Shown here: positions 33,832 to 42,544 of the stretch, one piece after another
Position numbering within the stretch: position 1 is the first letter of the stretch
Layout of the letters: the number at the start of each line of letters is the position of its first letter
Source: Candidatus Dormiibacterota bacterium
GTDB lineage: Bacteria > Chloroflexota > Dormibacteria > Aeolococcales > Bog-877
Reading direction: 5' to 3'
DNA length: 48,969 nt
Assembly: GCA_027313505.1 (NCBI GenBank)
Contig: DAHVDN010000020.1
Span: 1 to 48,969 of the forward strand
Notes under the pieces: generated by a model
Database searches by the model: none
What the model was told of the DNA's origin: nothing
Seen by the model: the letters and a program-made list of their open reading frames with translations, nothing else
Program-made: the position numbers and the translations under genes

Positions 33832-35911
33832 GCTTTTGGCGGTCGCATTGGCGCTGTACTCCGCGGCCAGTCTGCTGGGCTTTGGGGTACTGCGGTGGCG
33901 GTTCTCTGCAGAGCTCTCGGTAGCCGCCGCCCTGATAGGTGGGCTGCTGACGGTGGCCATGGCGGCCGTCTGGCTGGGGGGGGGGCGCGGGAGCCTCACG
34001 CTCCCGATCAGCACTCCAATAGGGGGCCTGGCATTCAGGGCCACCCCGCTGGCGGGCACCTTCTTGCTGCTCAGCGGAGTCGTCGGCGCCGGTATCTCGC
34101 TCTACACGGCCGGATACGCAGCTCACGTGGGTGGCCCGCTCCGACAGGCCAGCTTGCACTGCCTGTTGAACCTCAGCTTTGCTTCCGTACTGCTGGTTTT
34201 GGCTGCCGCTAACGCGTTCACCTTCCTGCTGGCGTGGGAAATGATGGTGATAACTACCTACGCCTTGGTGACCCTGGAATTCGATCGCCCGGGTCGTCCC
34301 CAGGCGGCGCTGCTCATGTTGGTGTTGGCCAAGGTCGGCTTCGTGTCCATGGCCATCGGATTCATCGCACTAGGTGCGCTGCGGGCGGGGGTCTCCTTTG
34401 CCTTCCTCTCCCACCATCCATCCGCAAGCGGAGCGCTGGCTTCCGCCGCCTTCGTGCTCTTCTTGATCGGCTTTGGGGTCAAGGCCGGTCTGGTCCCACT
34501 TCAGGGATGGCTATCTGAAGCTCATCCAGCAGCTCCGGCCAACGTCTCCGCCGCCCTTTCGGGCATCGTGGTTTCGATGGGTATCTATGGACTGGTGCTG
34601 ACCCTGGTCACGCTACTCCCCTCGCCCGCAGGTTGGTGGGGCTACTTGACCATGGGCGCGGGTGTTGTGACCGCCGCCTACGGCGTCCTGTTTTCACTGC
34701 TGGTCCCGAACCTCAAGCGGATGTTGGCCTACAGCACCATCGAGAACCTCGGCTTTATGGTCGCCATGTTGGGGGTGGCGCTGGTGTTTGCGAGCAGCCA
34801 CCTCCATCTTCTCGCGGCAGCGGCCCTGGTGGTGGTCATTCTCCACGCCTTCTATCATGCCCTCCTCAAGAGCACTCTGTTCTTGGGCGCGGGCTGTGTT
34901 GACGTCGCCGCGGGTGGTCTCGACATGGACCGGTTGGGCGGGCTGGCGCGCCGCATGCGCTGGTCGACGATACTTTTCTTCATCGGTGCCATGGGCCTGT
35001 CCGGTGTGCCCCCGCTCAACGGCTTTCAAACCGAGTGGCTGGGCTTGCAGATGCTGATTCGGGGCCGGATACTCGCCACTCCAGAGAGTCGCGTTTACAT
35101 GGCAGCGGCGGGCATGGTGCTGACCTTGACCTTTGCGCTGGCAGCGACTGCCTACATTCGCGTCTTCGGTGGCACCTTCCTGGGGGCGCCCCGAAGTCGC
35201 CGCGCAGAGCACGCGGTGGAAGTGCCGATCACCATGCGACTTGGGATGCTGATGACGGCCGGAGTGGCCGTTCTGACAGCCCTCATCCCGCCGCTGGGCC
35301 TGGGTGGACCGGTGGCCTCGATAGAAGGGGCCACCCATGTTCCAGGACTGCTCAATGCGCTGCTCCCACCGTTCTTCCTGCACCCGAACCAGTTTGCCCT
35401 GCCCATTCAAGTGGGGGGAACTTTTCTCAGTGGGATTCTCCACGCCAACGGAATGGTCATCGTGCCGACCAGCTTCAGCTACGCCTTCATTTCGCCAACC
35501 TTCATCTTCTTGAGCCTGGCATGCATCATTGCCCTGACCGCTGCAGGGATCCGGCTGCTGGGCCGTGGTGCGCCGCGCAAGAGTGACGTCTGGATTGGTG
35601 CCGGAGGCGAGTACCGGGCCTCAATGCAGTACACATCCAGCAGCTTCACCAACTTGTTCCGCTCAACCTTCGGGGGGGTCTTTCGGGACCAGCGCCAGAT
35701 CCAGCGCGACTATCACCAGGCTCCTTTCTTCACCCACTCCGTGCGTTACGTACGTCGGGTCGTGGAGCCCGTTGAAACCTATGCATACCGACCGGTCGTC
35801 AACTGGGCTCAGTCGCTGTCGCTTGCCGCGGGCAAGCTTCAGTCTGGCCATGTGAATCTGTACCTGCTTTACCTCCTGGTCGTATTCCTCATAGTGCTCG
35901 TGGTGGGCTGA
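33821..35911 (+). CDS. HyfB-like antiporter-type subunit
   Basis: A 696-aa polytopic protein of the HyfB/HycC (NuoL-related) family. Ion-path residues are present: E in LLAWEMMVITTY (TM5), K in GFGVKAGLVPLQGWLSEAHP (TM7), H and K in ILHAFYHALLKSTLF (TM8), and E in LNGFQTEWLG. The C-terminus has the HyfB-type soluble stretch ending GEYRASMQYTSSSFTNLFRSTFGGVF and a final helix. AGGAGG lies 8 nt before ATG 33821, which overlaps the small-subunit stop by 11 bp. It is last in the operon, whereas hyfB is near the front in the E. coli hyf operon. Confidence 0.92.
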   Translation: MALELLAVALALYSAASLLGFGVLRWRFSAELSVAAALIGGLLTVAMAAVWLGGGRGSLTLPISTPIGGLAFRATPLAGTFLLLSGVVGAGISLYTAGYAAHVGGPLRQASLHCLLNLSFASVLLVLAAANAFTFLLAWEMMVITTYALVTLEFDRPGRPQAALLMLVLAKVGFVSMAIGFIALGALRAGVSFAFLSHHPSASGALASAAFVLFLIGFGVKAGLVPLQGWLSEAHPAAPANVSAALSGIVVSMGIYGLVLTLVTLLPSPAGWWGYLTMGAGVVTAAYGVLFSLLVPNLKRMLAYSTIENLGFMVAMLGVALVFASSHLHLLAAAALVVVILHAFYHALLKSTLFLGAGCVDVAAGGLDMDRLGGLARRMRWSTILFFIGAMGLSGVPPLNGFQTEWLGLQMLIRGRILATPESRVYMAAAGMVLTLTFALAATAYIRVFGGTFLGAPRSRRAEHAVEVPITMRLGMLMTAGVAVLTALIPPLGLGGPVASIEGATHVPGLLNALLPPFFLHPNQFALPIQVGGTFLSGILHANGMVIVPTSFSYAFISPTFIFLSLACIIALTAAGIRLLGRGAPRKSDVWIGAGGEYRASMQYTSSSFTNLFRSTFGGVFRDQRQIQRDYHQAPFFTHSVRYVRRVVEPVETYAYRPVVNWAQSLSLAAGKLQSGHVNLYLLYLLVVFLIVLVVG

Positions 35912-35920
35912 GATTATCCC

Positions 35921-35977
35921 GCTGCTCCACTTCCCAACCCAGCCTGAGAGCTCTTGGGGGGGCCGAGCCGGAGCAGC
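35921..35977 (+). terminator. possible stem-loop terminator of the Ehr operon
   Basis: GCTGCTCC (35921-35928) and GGAGCAGC (35970-35977) are perfect 8-base inverted arms, beginning 9 bp after the last stop codon. The loop is long (41 nt) and there is no T-tract, so the call is tentative. Confidence 0.25.
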
Positions 35978-36135
35978 CCCCAGGTGGAGTGGCGACGCCG
36001 GTCCAGAGCAGGTGGTAGCGCCGGCAGGACCGCAGGTCGCAAGCTAGTGTTCCCTGGGGCGGAGGTTGGGTGGACCCGCTGGGTCAGGTTCGGGAGTGGG
36101 CCACGGGTCCCTTGTTCGATCATGAGAGGTGATGC

Positions 36136-37008
36136 ATGAGGCTAGTCAGCTACTGGGCCGGAGCGGGTCTCGAAGCGGGGTTCGAGGACGGCGGCAGAGT
36201 CCTGTCCGCGCGTTCAGTGAGCCCCAGAACGGACGTGCCGATCACGGTGAGAGCTCTGCTCCAGGAGGGGGTGGATCTGCGGGAGATGATGTCGGTTGCT
36301 GACACGCTGCTCAAGGACGACGACCTGCTGGCAGGCAGGCTGGGAGAGATCCGGCTGGGGCCCCCGGTCCCAGATCCTGACAAGGTGATCTGCCTCGGCC
36401 AGAACTACGCAGATCATGTCGCTGAGATGGCCAACACCCGTCCGGACGTGCCGAACCTCTTTACAAAGTTCCGCAATTGCCTGATCGGGACCGGGGATGC
36501 CATCAGATTGCCCCGCTCCAGCCGGCAGGTCGACTACGAAGGAGAGTTGGCGGTCGTGATCGGGAGAACCTGTCGCCAGGTGTCCGAGCGGGAGGCGCTC
36601 GGGCATGTCGCGGGCTACACGGTTATCAACGACGTCAGCGCTCGTGACCTGCAACTCAGAACCAGTCAGTACACGGTGGGAAAGGCTGCCGACACGTTCG
36701 GGCCGATGGGGCCCGGCATCGTGCCTGCCTTCGCGATCCCCGACCCGCAGGTGCTGCAGTTGGCGACATACCTGAATGGGGAGCAGATGCAGTCAGGGAA
36801 CACGTCGGCCATGCTGTTCTCGGTGGCGGAGGCGATCAGCTTCATCAGCGAGGTCATCACGCTGGAGCCCGGGGACATCCTTGCGACGGGTACCCCGGCC
36901 GGAGTCGGCTACAAGAGGGTTCCTCCGCGTTTTTTGCAGCCGGGCGATCTGATCGAGGTGGAGGTGGAGCGGGTCGGGCGACTGTCCAATCCCGTCATCC
37001 AGGGTTGA
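36136..37008 (+). CDS. fumarylacetoacetate hydrolase family protein
   Basis: A 290-aa FAH-family enzyme. Conserved elements are KVICLGQNYADHVAEM, DYEGELAVVIGR (two metal-binding Glu), the Asp in INDVSARDLQ, GKAADTFGPMGP and ITLEPGDILATGTPAGVG. Family members hydrolyse or decarboxylate acylpyruvate-type acids or isomerise products of aromatic catabolism; the substrate is not set by sequence. GAGAGGT lies 5 nt before ATG 36136. A MarR regulator follows after 84 bp, which may control it. Confidence 0.92.
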   Translation: MRLVSYWAGAGLEAGFEDGGRVLSARSVSPRTDVPITVRALLQEGVDLREMMSVADTLLKDDDLLAGRLGEIRLGPPVPDPDKVICLGQNYADHVAEMANTRPDVPNLFTKFRNCLIGTGDAIRLPRSSRQVDYEGELAVVIGRTCRQVSEREALGHVAGYTVINDVSARDLQLRTSQYTVGKAADTFGPMGPGIVPAFAIPDPQVLQLATYLNGEQMQSGNTSAMLFSVAEAISFISEVITLEPGDILATGTPAGVGYKRVPPRFLQPGDLIEVEVERVGRLSNPVIQG

Positions 37009-37092
37009 GGTGATTTCAAACCGATCGCTGGTGGGGTTCGGCTGCAGCCCGGTCGGGCTTGGTTTGGCCGATAAGGGGCCGCGTGTTCTGGA

Positions 37093-37578
37093 ATGGATGA
37101 AGGCCTTTCGCCGGTAGCGGCGACCCTGAGTCTGCTGCAGGCACACCGGTTGCTTGAGGTCTCACTTGATCGGCGCCTCAGCGCGGCAACTGGATTGTCG
37201 CTCTCCGCGGCCGAGGTCCTGGTTCGGCTGGGAGCCGCCGCAGGCGGGCGCATGGGGATGCTTGAGCTGGCCTACGCGACCTGCTTCAGCAAAAGCGGCG
37301 TCAGCCGGATCGTTGACCGCTTGCAGAGGCGCCGACTCGTCATCCGCCGAGTGTCCCCGGAAGATCGGCGGATGACCTGGGTGGAGGTGACGGAGGCGGG
37401 TCGAGAGTTGATGTGGGAGCTCCTCGCCGCTCTCCAGGTGGCTGTGGAGGAAGATTTCGCGCGCTATCTCAGCGACGACGACGTGACCGGCCTCGCTGAT
37501 CGACTGGACAAGTTGGTGGCGGGGATCCGTGGGGCCGAGGAGGAAGAGGCGGCTATCGAGGAGCACCGAGCGCGGTAG
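37093..37578 (+). CDS. MarR family transcriptional regulator
   Basis: A 161-aa winged-helix protein. The DNA-recognition helix and wing are visible in GMLELAYATCFSKSGVSRIVDRLQRRRLVIRRVSPEDRRMTWVEVTEAG (residues 55-103). Helical dimerisation segments flank it, and a Glu-rich stretch sits at the C-terminus. MarR dimers typically repress neighbouring catabolic or stress genes and are released by phenolic or oxidant ligands. It lies between an FAH-family gene and an aldo-keto reductase, both plausible targets. Confidence 0.88.
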   Translation: MDEGLSPVAATLSLLQAHRLLEVSLDRRLSAATGLSLSAAEVLVRLGAAAGGRMGMLELAYATCFSKSGVSRIVDRLQRRRLVIRRVSPEDRRMTWVEVTEAGRELMWELLAALQVAVEEDFARYLSDDDVTGLADRLDKLVAGIRGAEEEEAAIEEHRAR

Positions 37579-37791
37579 GGAGTGGATTCCTGCGCCAGTC
37601 ACCGGCGTAGCTGCCACCCCCAGGCGCCCCTGTGTGGCTCCGGCCATAAATTCACTATTGGAGTTGCGCCCGGCGGTAGCCCGGCGCGACCTGCGAACCT
37701 ATCTATGAAGGGTCGGCGTTGAACGCTGCGAGGCTTCGCTGGTCGCAGCGGCCGTCGACAGTGGTATGTGTCCCGAAGCAGGAGGCTTGGT

Positions 37792-38757
37792 TTGGGTGTC
37801 GAATTGAAGATGCGGAGATTGGGGGTGGCCGGGCCCGAAGTTTCGGAGATCGGAGTGGGTACCAACAACTTCGGCCGGAGATTGGACCAGCTGGGGGCCG
37901 AGCAGGTGGTGTCGGCGGCGCTTGACCAGGGGATCAATCTCTTCGATACGGCTGACATCTATGGGGCTGGGGATAGTGAACGCTATCTGGGCGCGGCACT
38001 CCGGGGTCGCCGAGGTGAAGCCATCGTGGCAACCAAGTTCGGGATGGCCATGCCTGGCCTCGAGCCCTCCGACCACAGGGGCTCCAGAGAGTACATTCGA
38101 GCGGCTGTCGATGGCAGCCTGTCTCGGCTGAAGATGGATGTCATCGACATCTATCAGATGCACCAGCCCGACCCCAACACCCCCATCGCGGAGACCCTCG
38201 GAACGCTGCACGAGTTGGTGGAGGAGGGAAAGGTCAGATGGCTGGGGGTTTCGAATTTCGCGGGCTGGCAGTTGGTCGACGCTCAGTGGATCGCCCACGC
38301 CGGACATCTGACCGAGTTGACCTGCTCCCAAGACGAATACAGCCTCCTAAACCGGGGCATCGAGCGTGAGCTTCTTCCCGCGGTCGAACACCTTGGACTT
38401 GGGCTGCTCCCCTACTTCCCGCTCGCGAGCGGTCTGCTGACAGGTAAATACCGCCGCGGAGAGCCTGCCCCACCGGGAACACGGCTGGCGGGGGGAGCCC
38501 ACGCGGATGAATTGAATGATCCAAGCCGCTTCGACATTCTGGAGAAGCTGGAGGAGTTCGCACGGGAGCGTGGGATCTCTCTGCTCCAGGTGGCCATCGG
38601 CAGTCTTCTGGGGAGAGCCGCGGTCTCCTCGGTCATTGCCGGCGCGATGAAGCCGGAACAGGTCAGCGCCAATATCGCCGCATCGAGCTGGGTTGCGTCG
38701 TCGGCCGACTGGAAGGCACTTGACCGGATAACGGCCGCCGGCCGGTCCTCGCAATAG
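37792..38757 (+). CDS. aldo/keto reductase
   Basis: A 321-aa (alpha/beta)8 enzyme with catalytic D52 and Y57 (LFDTADIYG), K82 (VATKFG) and H124 (IYQMHQPD), and the NADPH-binding tail SSVIAGAMKPEQVSANIAAS. It resembles the YccK/potassium-channel-beta-like AKR group. I chose TTG 37792 because AGGAGG (37780-37785) lies exactly 6 nt upstream; ATG 37810 is the next in-frame start and lacks such a site. It follows the MarR gene by 213 bp. Confidence 0.88.
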   Translation: MGVELKMRRLGVAGPEVSEIGVGTNNFGRRLDQLGAEQVVSAALDQGINLFDTADIYGAGDSERYLGAALRGRRGEAIVATKFGMAMPGLEPSDHRGSREYIRAAVDGSLSRLKMDVIDIYQMHQPDPNTPIAETLGTLHELVEEGKVRWLGVSNFAGWQLVDAQWIAHAGHLTELTCSQDEYSLLNRGIERELLPAVEHLGLGLLPYFPLASGLLTGKYRRGEPAPPGTRLAGGAHADELNDPSRFDILEKLEEFARERGISLLQVAIGSLLGRAAVSSVIAGAMKPEQVSANIAASSWVASSADWKALDRITAAGRSSQ

Positions 38758-38785
38758 TCATCGCTCCAAAGGCCGACCCCCACTT

Positions 38786-39613
38786 ATGAAGATCTACATC
38801 TCCTGCGACATGGAGGGGGTGGCCGGGATCAGCGGCTGGCACCAGCTTGCTCCTGGGCCGGAGTTCGAGCTTGGGCGTCGGCTGCTTCTGGCGGAGGTGA
38901 ATGCGGCCATTGATGGGGCCTGGGATGCAGGAGCGACAGAGTTCCTGGTGAATGACTCACACGGATCGATGGAGAACCTTCCTCCGGAGCAACTGCACGG
39001 CAGAGCGGAATACCTGTCAGGTCGGCACAAGCCGATGTACATGATGGAAGGTCTGGATGAGAGCTTCAATGCGGTGTTCTTCATCGGCTACCATGGTGCC
39101 GTCGACGGACCCCCTTCGGTCCTCTCGCACACCTACAATCCCGCCGTGGTGTCCGGAGCCACCATCAACGGTGTCAGAGCTGGGGAGGGTGGCATAAATT
39201 CCCTGGTGGCTGCCCACTTTCGCGTTCCTGTGGCCCTGGTGACCGGTGACCAGCACGCTGCGACTCAGACCGCATCGTTCTGTCCCGGGGTGACGAGCGT
39301 GGTGGTGAAGCAATCGGTCACGAGGTTTGCCGCCAGGAGCCTGCACCCCGAGACCTCCCGACAACTAATTCGGGAATCAGCGGCCAGATGCCTGTCCGGA
39401 CTTGGCTCGGTCCCCTCCCCCGAGTTCCCTCCCGGAACGCATCTTCGTCTCACTTTGCGCCATGCAGATCTTGCGGAGATCGCCGCCGCAGTGAGGGGCG
39501 TCACCCGGGATGGCGACACCACCGTCGTGGTAGAGGGCGAGTCTTTGCGGGCCCTCTTTGGCAGCTTCACGGCGGTTCTCCAGATCACAAGAGCGATGGC
39601 GCACGAGCAGTAG
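38786..39613 (+). CDS. M55 family D-aminopeptidase (DppA-like)
   Basis: A 275-aa enzyme with the M55 metal ligands D8 and E10 (SCDMEGVAG), H59 (NDSHGSMENL), H103 (IGYHGAVDG) and E134 (GEGGIN). DppA cleaves D-amino-acid peptides such as D-Ala-D-Ala with zinc and forms a decamer. Length is normal. The gene starts 28 bp after the aldo-keto reductase stop and may be co-transcribed with it. No dpp transporter genes adjoin. There is no signal peptide. Confidence 0.92.
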   Translation: MKIYISCDMEGVAGISGWHQLAPGPEFELGRRLLLAEVNAAIDGAWDAGATEFLVNDSHGSMENLPPEQLHGRAEYLSGRHKPMYMMEGLDESFNAVFFIGYHGAVDGPPSVLSHTYNPAVVSGATINGVRAGEGGINSLVAAHFRVPVALVTGDQHAATQTASFCPGVTSVVVKQSVTRFAARSLHPETSRQLIRESAARCLSGLGSVPSPEFPPGTHLRLTLRHADLAEIAAAVRGVTRDGDTTVVVEGESLRALFGSFTAVLQITRAMAHEQ

Positions 39614-39617
39614 GGTT

Positions 39618-39668
39618 GCCTCAAGCTGAATTTCATCCCAAGAGTTCCCAAGCTCGAACTCTGAGGCA
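39618..39668 (+). terminator. compound stem-loop after the M55 gene
   Basis: Outer arms GCCTCA (39618-39623) and TGAGGC (39662-39667) enclose inner arms AGAGTTC (39641-39647) and GAACTCT (39656-39662) with an 8-nt loop and a one-sided bulge. It starts 5 bp after the stop. It probably marks the transcript end; there is no T-tract. Confidence 0.35.
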
Positions 39669-40401
39669 GCGGACATCACGACCTGGAGAACTCCGTCCAT
39701 CTCGGGTGAGAGCGGTGCTGTGGTGCGTACGGCGCGGAGTCCGGGAATGCGGACATGGCACTTGGTGACTTTGAAAACTGGGACCAAATGGCCAACTGGG
39801 TCTAGACGACCGTCGGACCACGCGACCCAAGCTTCCCAGTGGTTAAATCGCGGTTTGGTCTGTAAGGCCCAGGAAGTGACTCGCCTTGAGCCTTCAGGCC
39901 GCCGTGCCCGGGACGCTCAAGCCCTCTGCTACCAGTGACCAAGGTGCTCCCGGTGGCTGGCACGCGGTGCATCTTCGACCCGCCGAAGGGTGAGTCGTGG
40001 CTTACGAATCGACGCGAACATCCAACTGGCACGCGAGGGGAGGGCTGGCTCCCTCGTGGTCCCAGGAGTCCCCACCTTTCCCGGGGCGGTTCCGGGGCTC
40101 CGTCAGGAAGAAAACTTCAACAACCTGAGAGGCTAGCTTCTGGCGGTTTTGGAAGAGAGTTGCCGGTCGCCCTTCAGCTCCGGTGGGCAAGGAATGCTGT
40201 GGACGCTCCACTCGCTTAGGGCCACCGCTCGGACCGGGATCCCGTGGGTCGGGGGAGCGGACCGCGCGGGTCACGGTGGGGACCCGGCGTAGCTCGCTCG
40301 CGGCGAACCTTCCATCAAGGAGCGGGCCGGGCGTAGATCCCCCCGGTCACTGGAAGCTGAACTTTCTCCATTCCGATCCGCTCGGGGGCCCACAAAAGCA
40401 G
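39669..40401. other. intergenic region without recognisable gene
   Basis: About 730 bp between the M55 gene and the S53 peptidase. Open frames are short or G/P/R-rich. The S53 frame itself is open back to GTG 40183, but those residues are not conserved. I see no RNA gene or mobile-element remnant. Confidence 0.45.
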
Positions 40402-42027
40402 ATGAGCGAACCTTGGGTGGTGCGCTGGGTGCGGTGCGCCGAGGGCAAAAGTTTGATACTGCTCGCCGTGACAGTCGCACCGGCCGACTCAACGAGCGTC
40501 GAAGCCGCATCCGGCGAGGAGGAGAGAGCCATCGAGGTGTCCCTCATCCTGCGCCCACGCTCGGACGTCCAGTGCCCTTCCGCTCAGGAAGTCGGGGCCC
40601 TTCCGGTCCCGTTGCGCGTCCCTATTGATCGCGCACAGCTCGGGAGTCTGAGGGGAGCACACGCGGAGGACGCAGCCGCGGTGGTCAGATGGGCCACCGC
40701 GAGGGGCTTCGCAGTGATCGAGGCAGCGCTGGGCCGGAGGGCTATCCGTCTTTCCGGCGCTCCCACGAGCCTTGCTCTGGAGCTCAACGCCGACCTCAGG
40801 GTGGACGCCCGGTCCCATCCCCCCGGTCGCAGGGTGGTGGGCACTCCCGAACTGCCTGAAGAGCTCCGCGAGATCGTGGTGGCCGTGCTCGGCCTCGAAA
40901 CCGGGCCATTCGTCCCGACTCGAATTCGCCGGTTGCCCATCCCAGACCCATCGATGCCACTGGCGCAGGCCGCGCCCCTCAGCTTCGAGCCACCCACCAT
41001 CGCCCGCCTTTACCAATACCCCGACAGCGCCAGCGCCAGAGGTCGATGCATCGGCCTGCTCGAACTTGGCGGCGGTTACAATCCGCGAGATCTCGCAACG
41101 TACTTCGCAGGTCTCGGGCTCGCAACCCCAGAGTTGACTGCCATCCCGGTTGACGGAGGGTCTAACCAGCCGACCGGGGATCCCAACGGCCCCGATGGCG
41201 AGGTGACTCTGGATATCGAGGTCGCCGGGTCGGTTGCCCCACGAGCGCGACTCGCCGTCTATTTCGCGCCCAACACCGACCAGGGCTTTCTGGCGGCGAT
41301 CATGGCCGCCGTCCATGACCGAGTCAACTCCCCTTTGGTGCTTTCGATAAGCTGGGGCGGCCCGGAGGCCAATTGGCCGGCGAGTACCATCACAGCTTTT
41401 GAGCATGCCCTTGAGGACGCGGCCCTGATTGGCATGACCGTCTGTGTGGCGGCCGGGGACAACGGCTCTTCCGACGGCCTCAGCGACGGGTTGGCCCATG
41501 TCGATTACCCTGCCTCCAGCCCCCACGTGCTCGCCTGTGGAGGGAGTCGACTGGAGGCTGCGGGATCTCAGATCAGCAGCGAGGTCACCTGGAATGACCA
41601 GCCGTCGGATGGCGCCACCGGTGGGGGGGTCAGCGCTGTGTTCCCCCTTCCGTCCTGGCAGCAATCCGCCAACGTCCCACCGTCTGCCAATCCCGGGCAG
41701 TTCCACGGTCGTGGGGTCCCGGACATCTGCGGCGACGCTGACCCGGCGACCGGGTACCGTGTTTTCGTCGGCGGGGAGGCTGCCGTCTTCGGTGGCACCA
41801 GCGCGGTCGCGCCCCTCTGGGCGGCTCTGATCTCTATCTGTTCAGGTGCTCTAGGGAAGCATATTGGCTACCTCAACCCTCTTCTCTACGACGGGTTGAC
41901 CCAGGGGGCGATCAACGACATCACTGAGGGGAGCAACGGTTCCTACAAAGCTGGGCCGGGATGGGACCCCTGCACCGGCTGGGGCAGTCCTATCGGCCAA
42001 TCCCTTTTGAGGGGCCTCCAGGGGTGA
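40402..42027 (+). CDS. S53 (sedolisin/kumamolisin-like) serine-carboxyl peptidase
   Basis: A 541-aa precursor. An activation prodomain (about residues 35-215) precedes a catalytic domain with E267 and D271 (GEVTLDIEV), D353 (AAGDNGSSDG) and S467 (GGTSAVAP). These spacings (+4, +86, +200 from the Glu) equal those of kumamolisin's Glu78, Asp82, Asp164 and Ser278. A C-terminal calcium-site pattern DIT...GPGWD is present. Such enzymes cleave proteins at acidic pH. No convincing signal peptide is seen, as in kumamolisin precursors. The start is uncertain: ATG 40402 gives the family's usual length, while the frame is open to GTG 40183. Confidence 0.9.
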   Translation: MSEPWVVRWVRCAEGKSLILLAVTVAPADSTSVEAASGEEERAIEVSLILRPRSDVQCPSAQEVGALPVPLRVPIDRAQLGSLRGAHAEDAAAVVRWATARGFAVIEAALGRRAIRLSGAPTSLALELNADLRVDARSHPPGRRVVGTPELPEELREIVVAVLGLETGPFVPTRIRRLPIPDPSMPLAQAAPLSFEPPTIARLYQYPDSASARGRCIGLLELGGGYNPRDLATYFAGLGLATPELTAIPVDGGSNQPTGDPNGPDGEVTLDIEVAGSVAPRARLAVYFAPNTDQGFLAAIMAAVHDRVNSPLVLSISWGGPEANWPASTITAFEHALEDAALIGMTVCVAAGDNGSSDGLSDGLAHVDYPASSPHVLACGGSRLEAAGSQISSEVTWNDQPSDGATGGGVSAVFPLPSWQQSANVPPSANPGQFHGRGVPDICGDADPATGYRVFVGGEAAVFGGTSAVAPLWAALISICSGALGKHIGYLNPLLYDGLTQGAINDITEGSNGSYKAGPGWDPCTGWGSPIGQSLLRGLQG

Positions 42028-42063
42028 GAATTCTGTGATGGACTCGGTCCGGCTCGCACCACG

Positions 42064-42447
42064 ATGAATGTAGAGGGCATTCACTGGGTCGGAGTGAAGA
42101 CCACTGATGTGCGGAGGATGGCGGAGTTCTTCGAGCGGGTTTTGGGATTGAGGCGCCGGATGGCGGAGGACCAGTTCGCGATTCTGGATCTCCCGGGAGG
42201 AGGGGAGCTCGCCTTGTTTGGACCGGAGGGACCTGACCCCGTCTTCCAGTTCTTCAGCAATCAGGTGGAGGTCGGGTTTGATGTGAGCGACCTTGACGCC
42301 GCCATAGCCGAGCTGGTGGAGAAGGGCGTCGAGCTCTTGGGTGAGGGCGGCGGGGACCGGGAATCCGGTCGTTGGCAACACTTCCGAGGCCCGGATGGGA
42401 AGGTTTTTGAGATCACCGAGCATCCTGCGCATCCCACGGGAAGCTGA
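42064..42447 (+). CDS. VOC (glyoxalase/bleomycin resistance) family protein
   Basis: A 127-aa vicinal-oxygen-chelate fold protein with the paired beta-alpha-beta-beta-beta layout: GIHWVGVKTTDVRRMAEFFERVLGL, then LALFGPEG, VEVGFDVSDLDAAIAELVEKG, and WQHFRGPDGKVFEITEHP. His8 and the late Glu in FEITEH occupy usual metal-ligand positions. Function (isomerase, dioxygenase or binding) cannot be set. It follows the S53 gene by 36 bp. Confidence 0.88.
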   Translation: MNVEGIHWVGVKTTDVRRMAEFFERVLGLRRRMAEDQFAILDLPGGGELALFGPEGPDPVFQFFSNQVEVGFDVSDLDAAIAELVEKGVELLGEGGGDRESGRWQHFRGPDGKVFEITEHPAHPTGS

Positions 42448-42544
42448 ACCTCGCCTCGGCCAACGCCATTTCCGGCCACAGTGGCAAGCTCGGACTTTGA
42501 CACTCGCGGAAATCCCTACGGCACCAGCCTCCATTTAAGCCGAT

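Noticed and set aside
28327-35911. Annotation as NADH dehydrogenase (complex I)
   Set aside because: The subunit set includes HyfE and HyfF types and a fused NuoC-NuoD large subunit, and lacks NuoE, NuoF, NuoG, NuoA and NuoJ. This is the group 4 hydrogenase layout.
40489-41706. 405-codon open frame on the minus strand
   Set aside because: It is antisense to the S53 peptidase, whose catalytic residues are all in place. The antisense product resembles no family.
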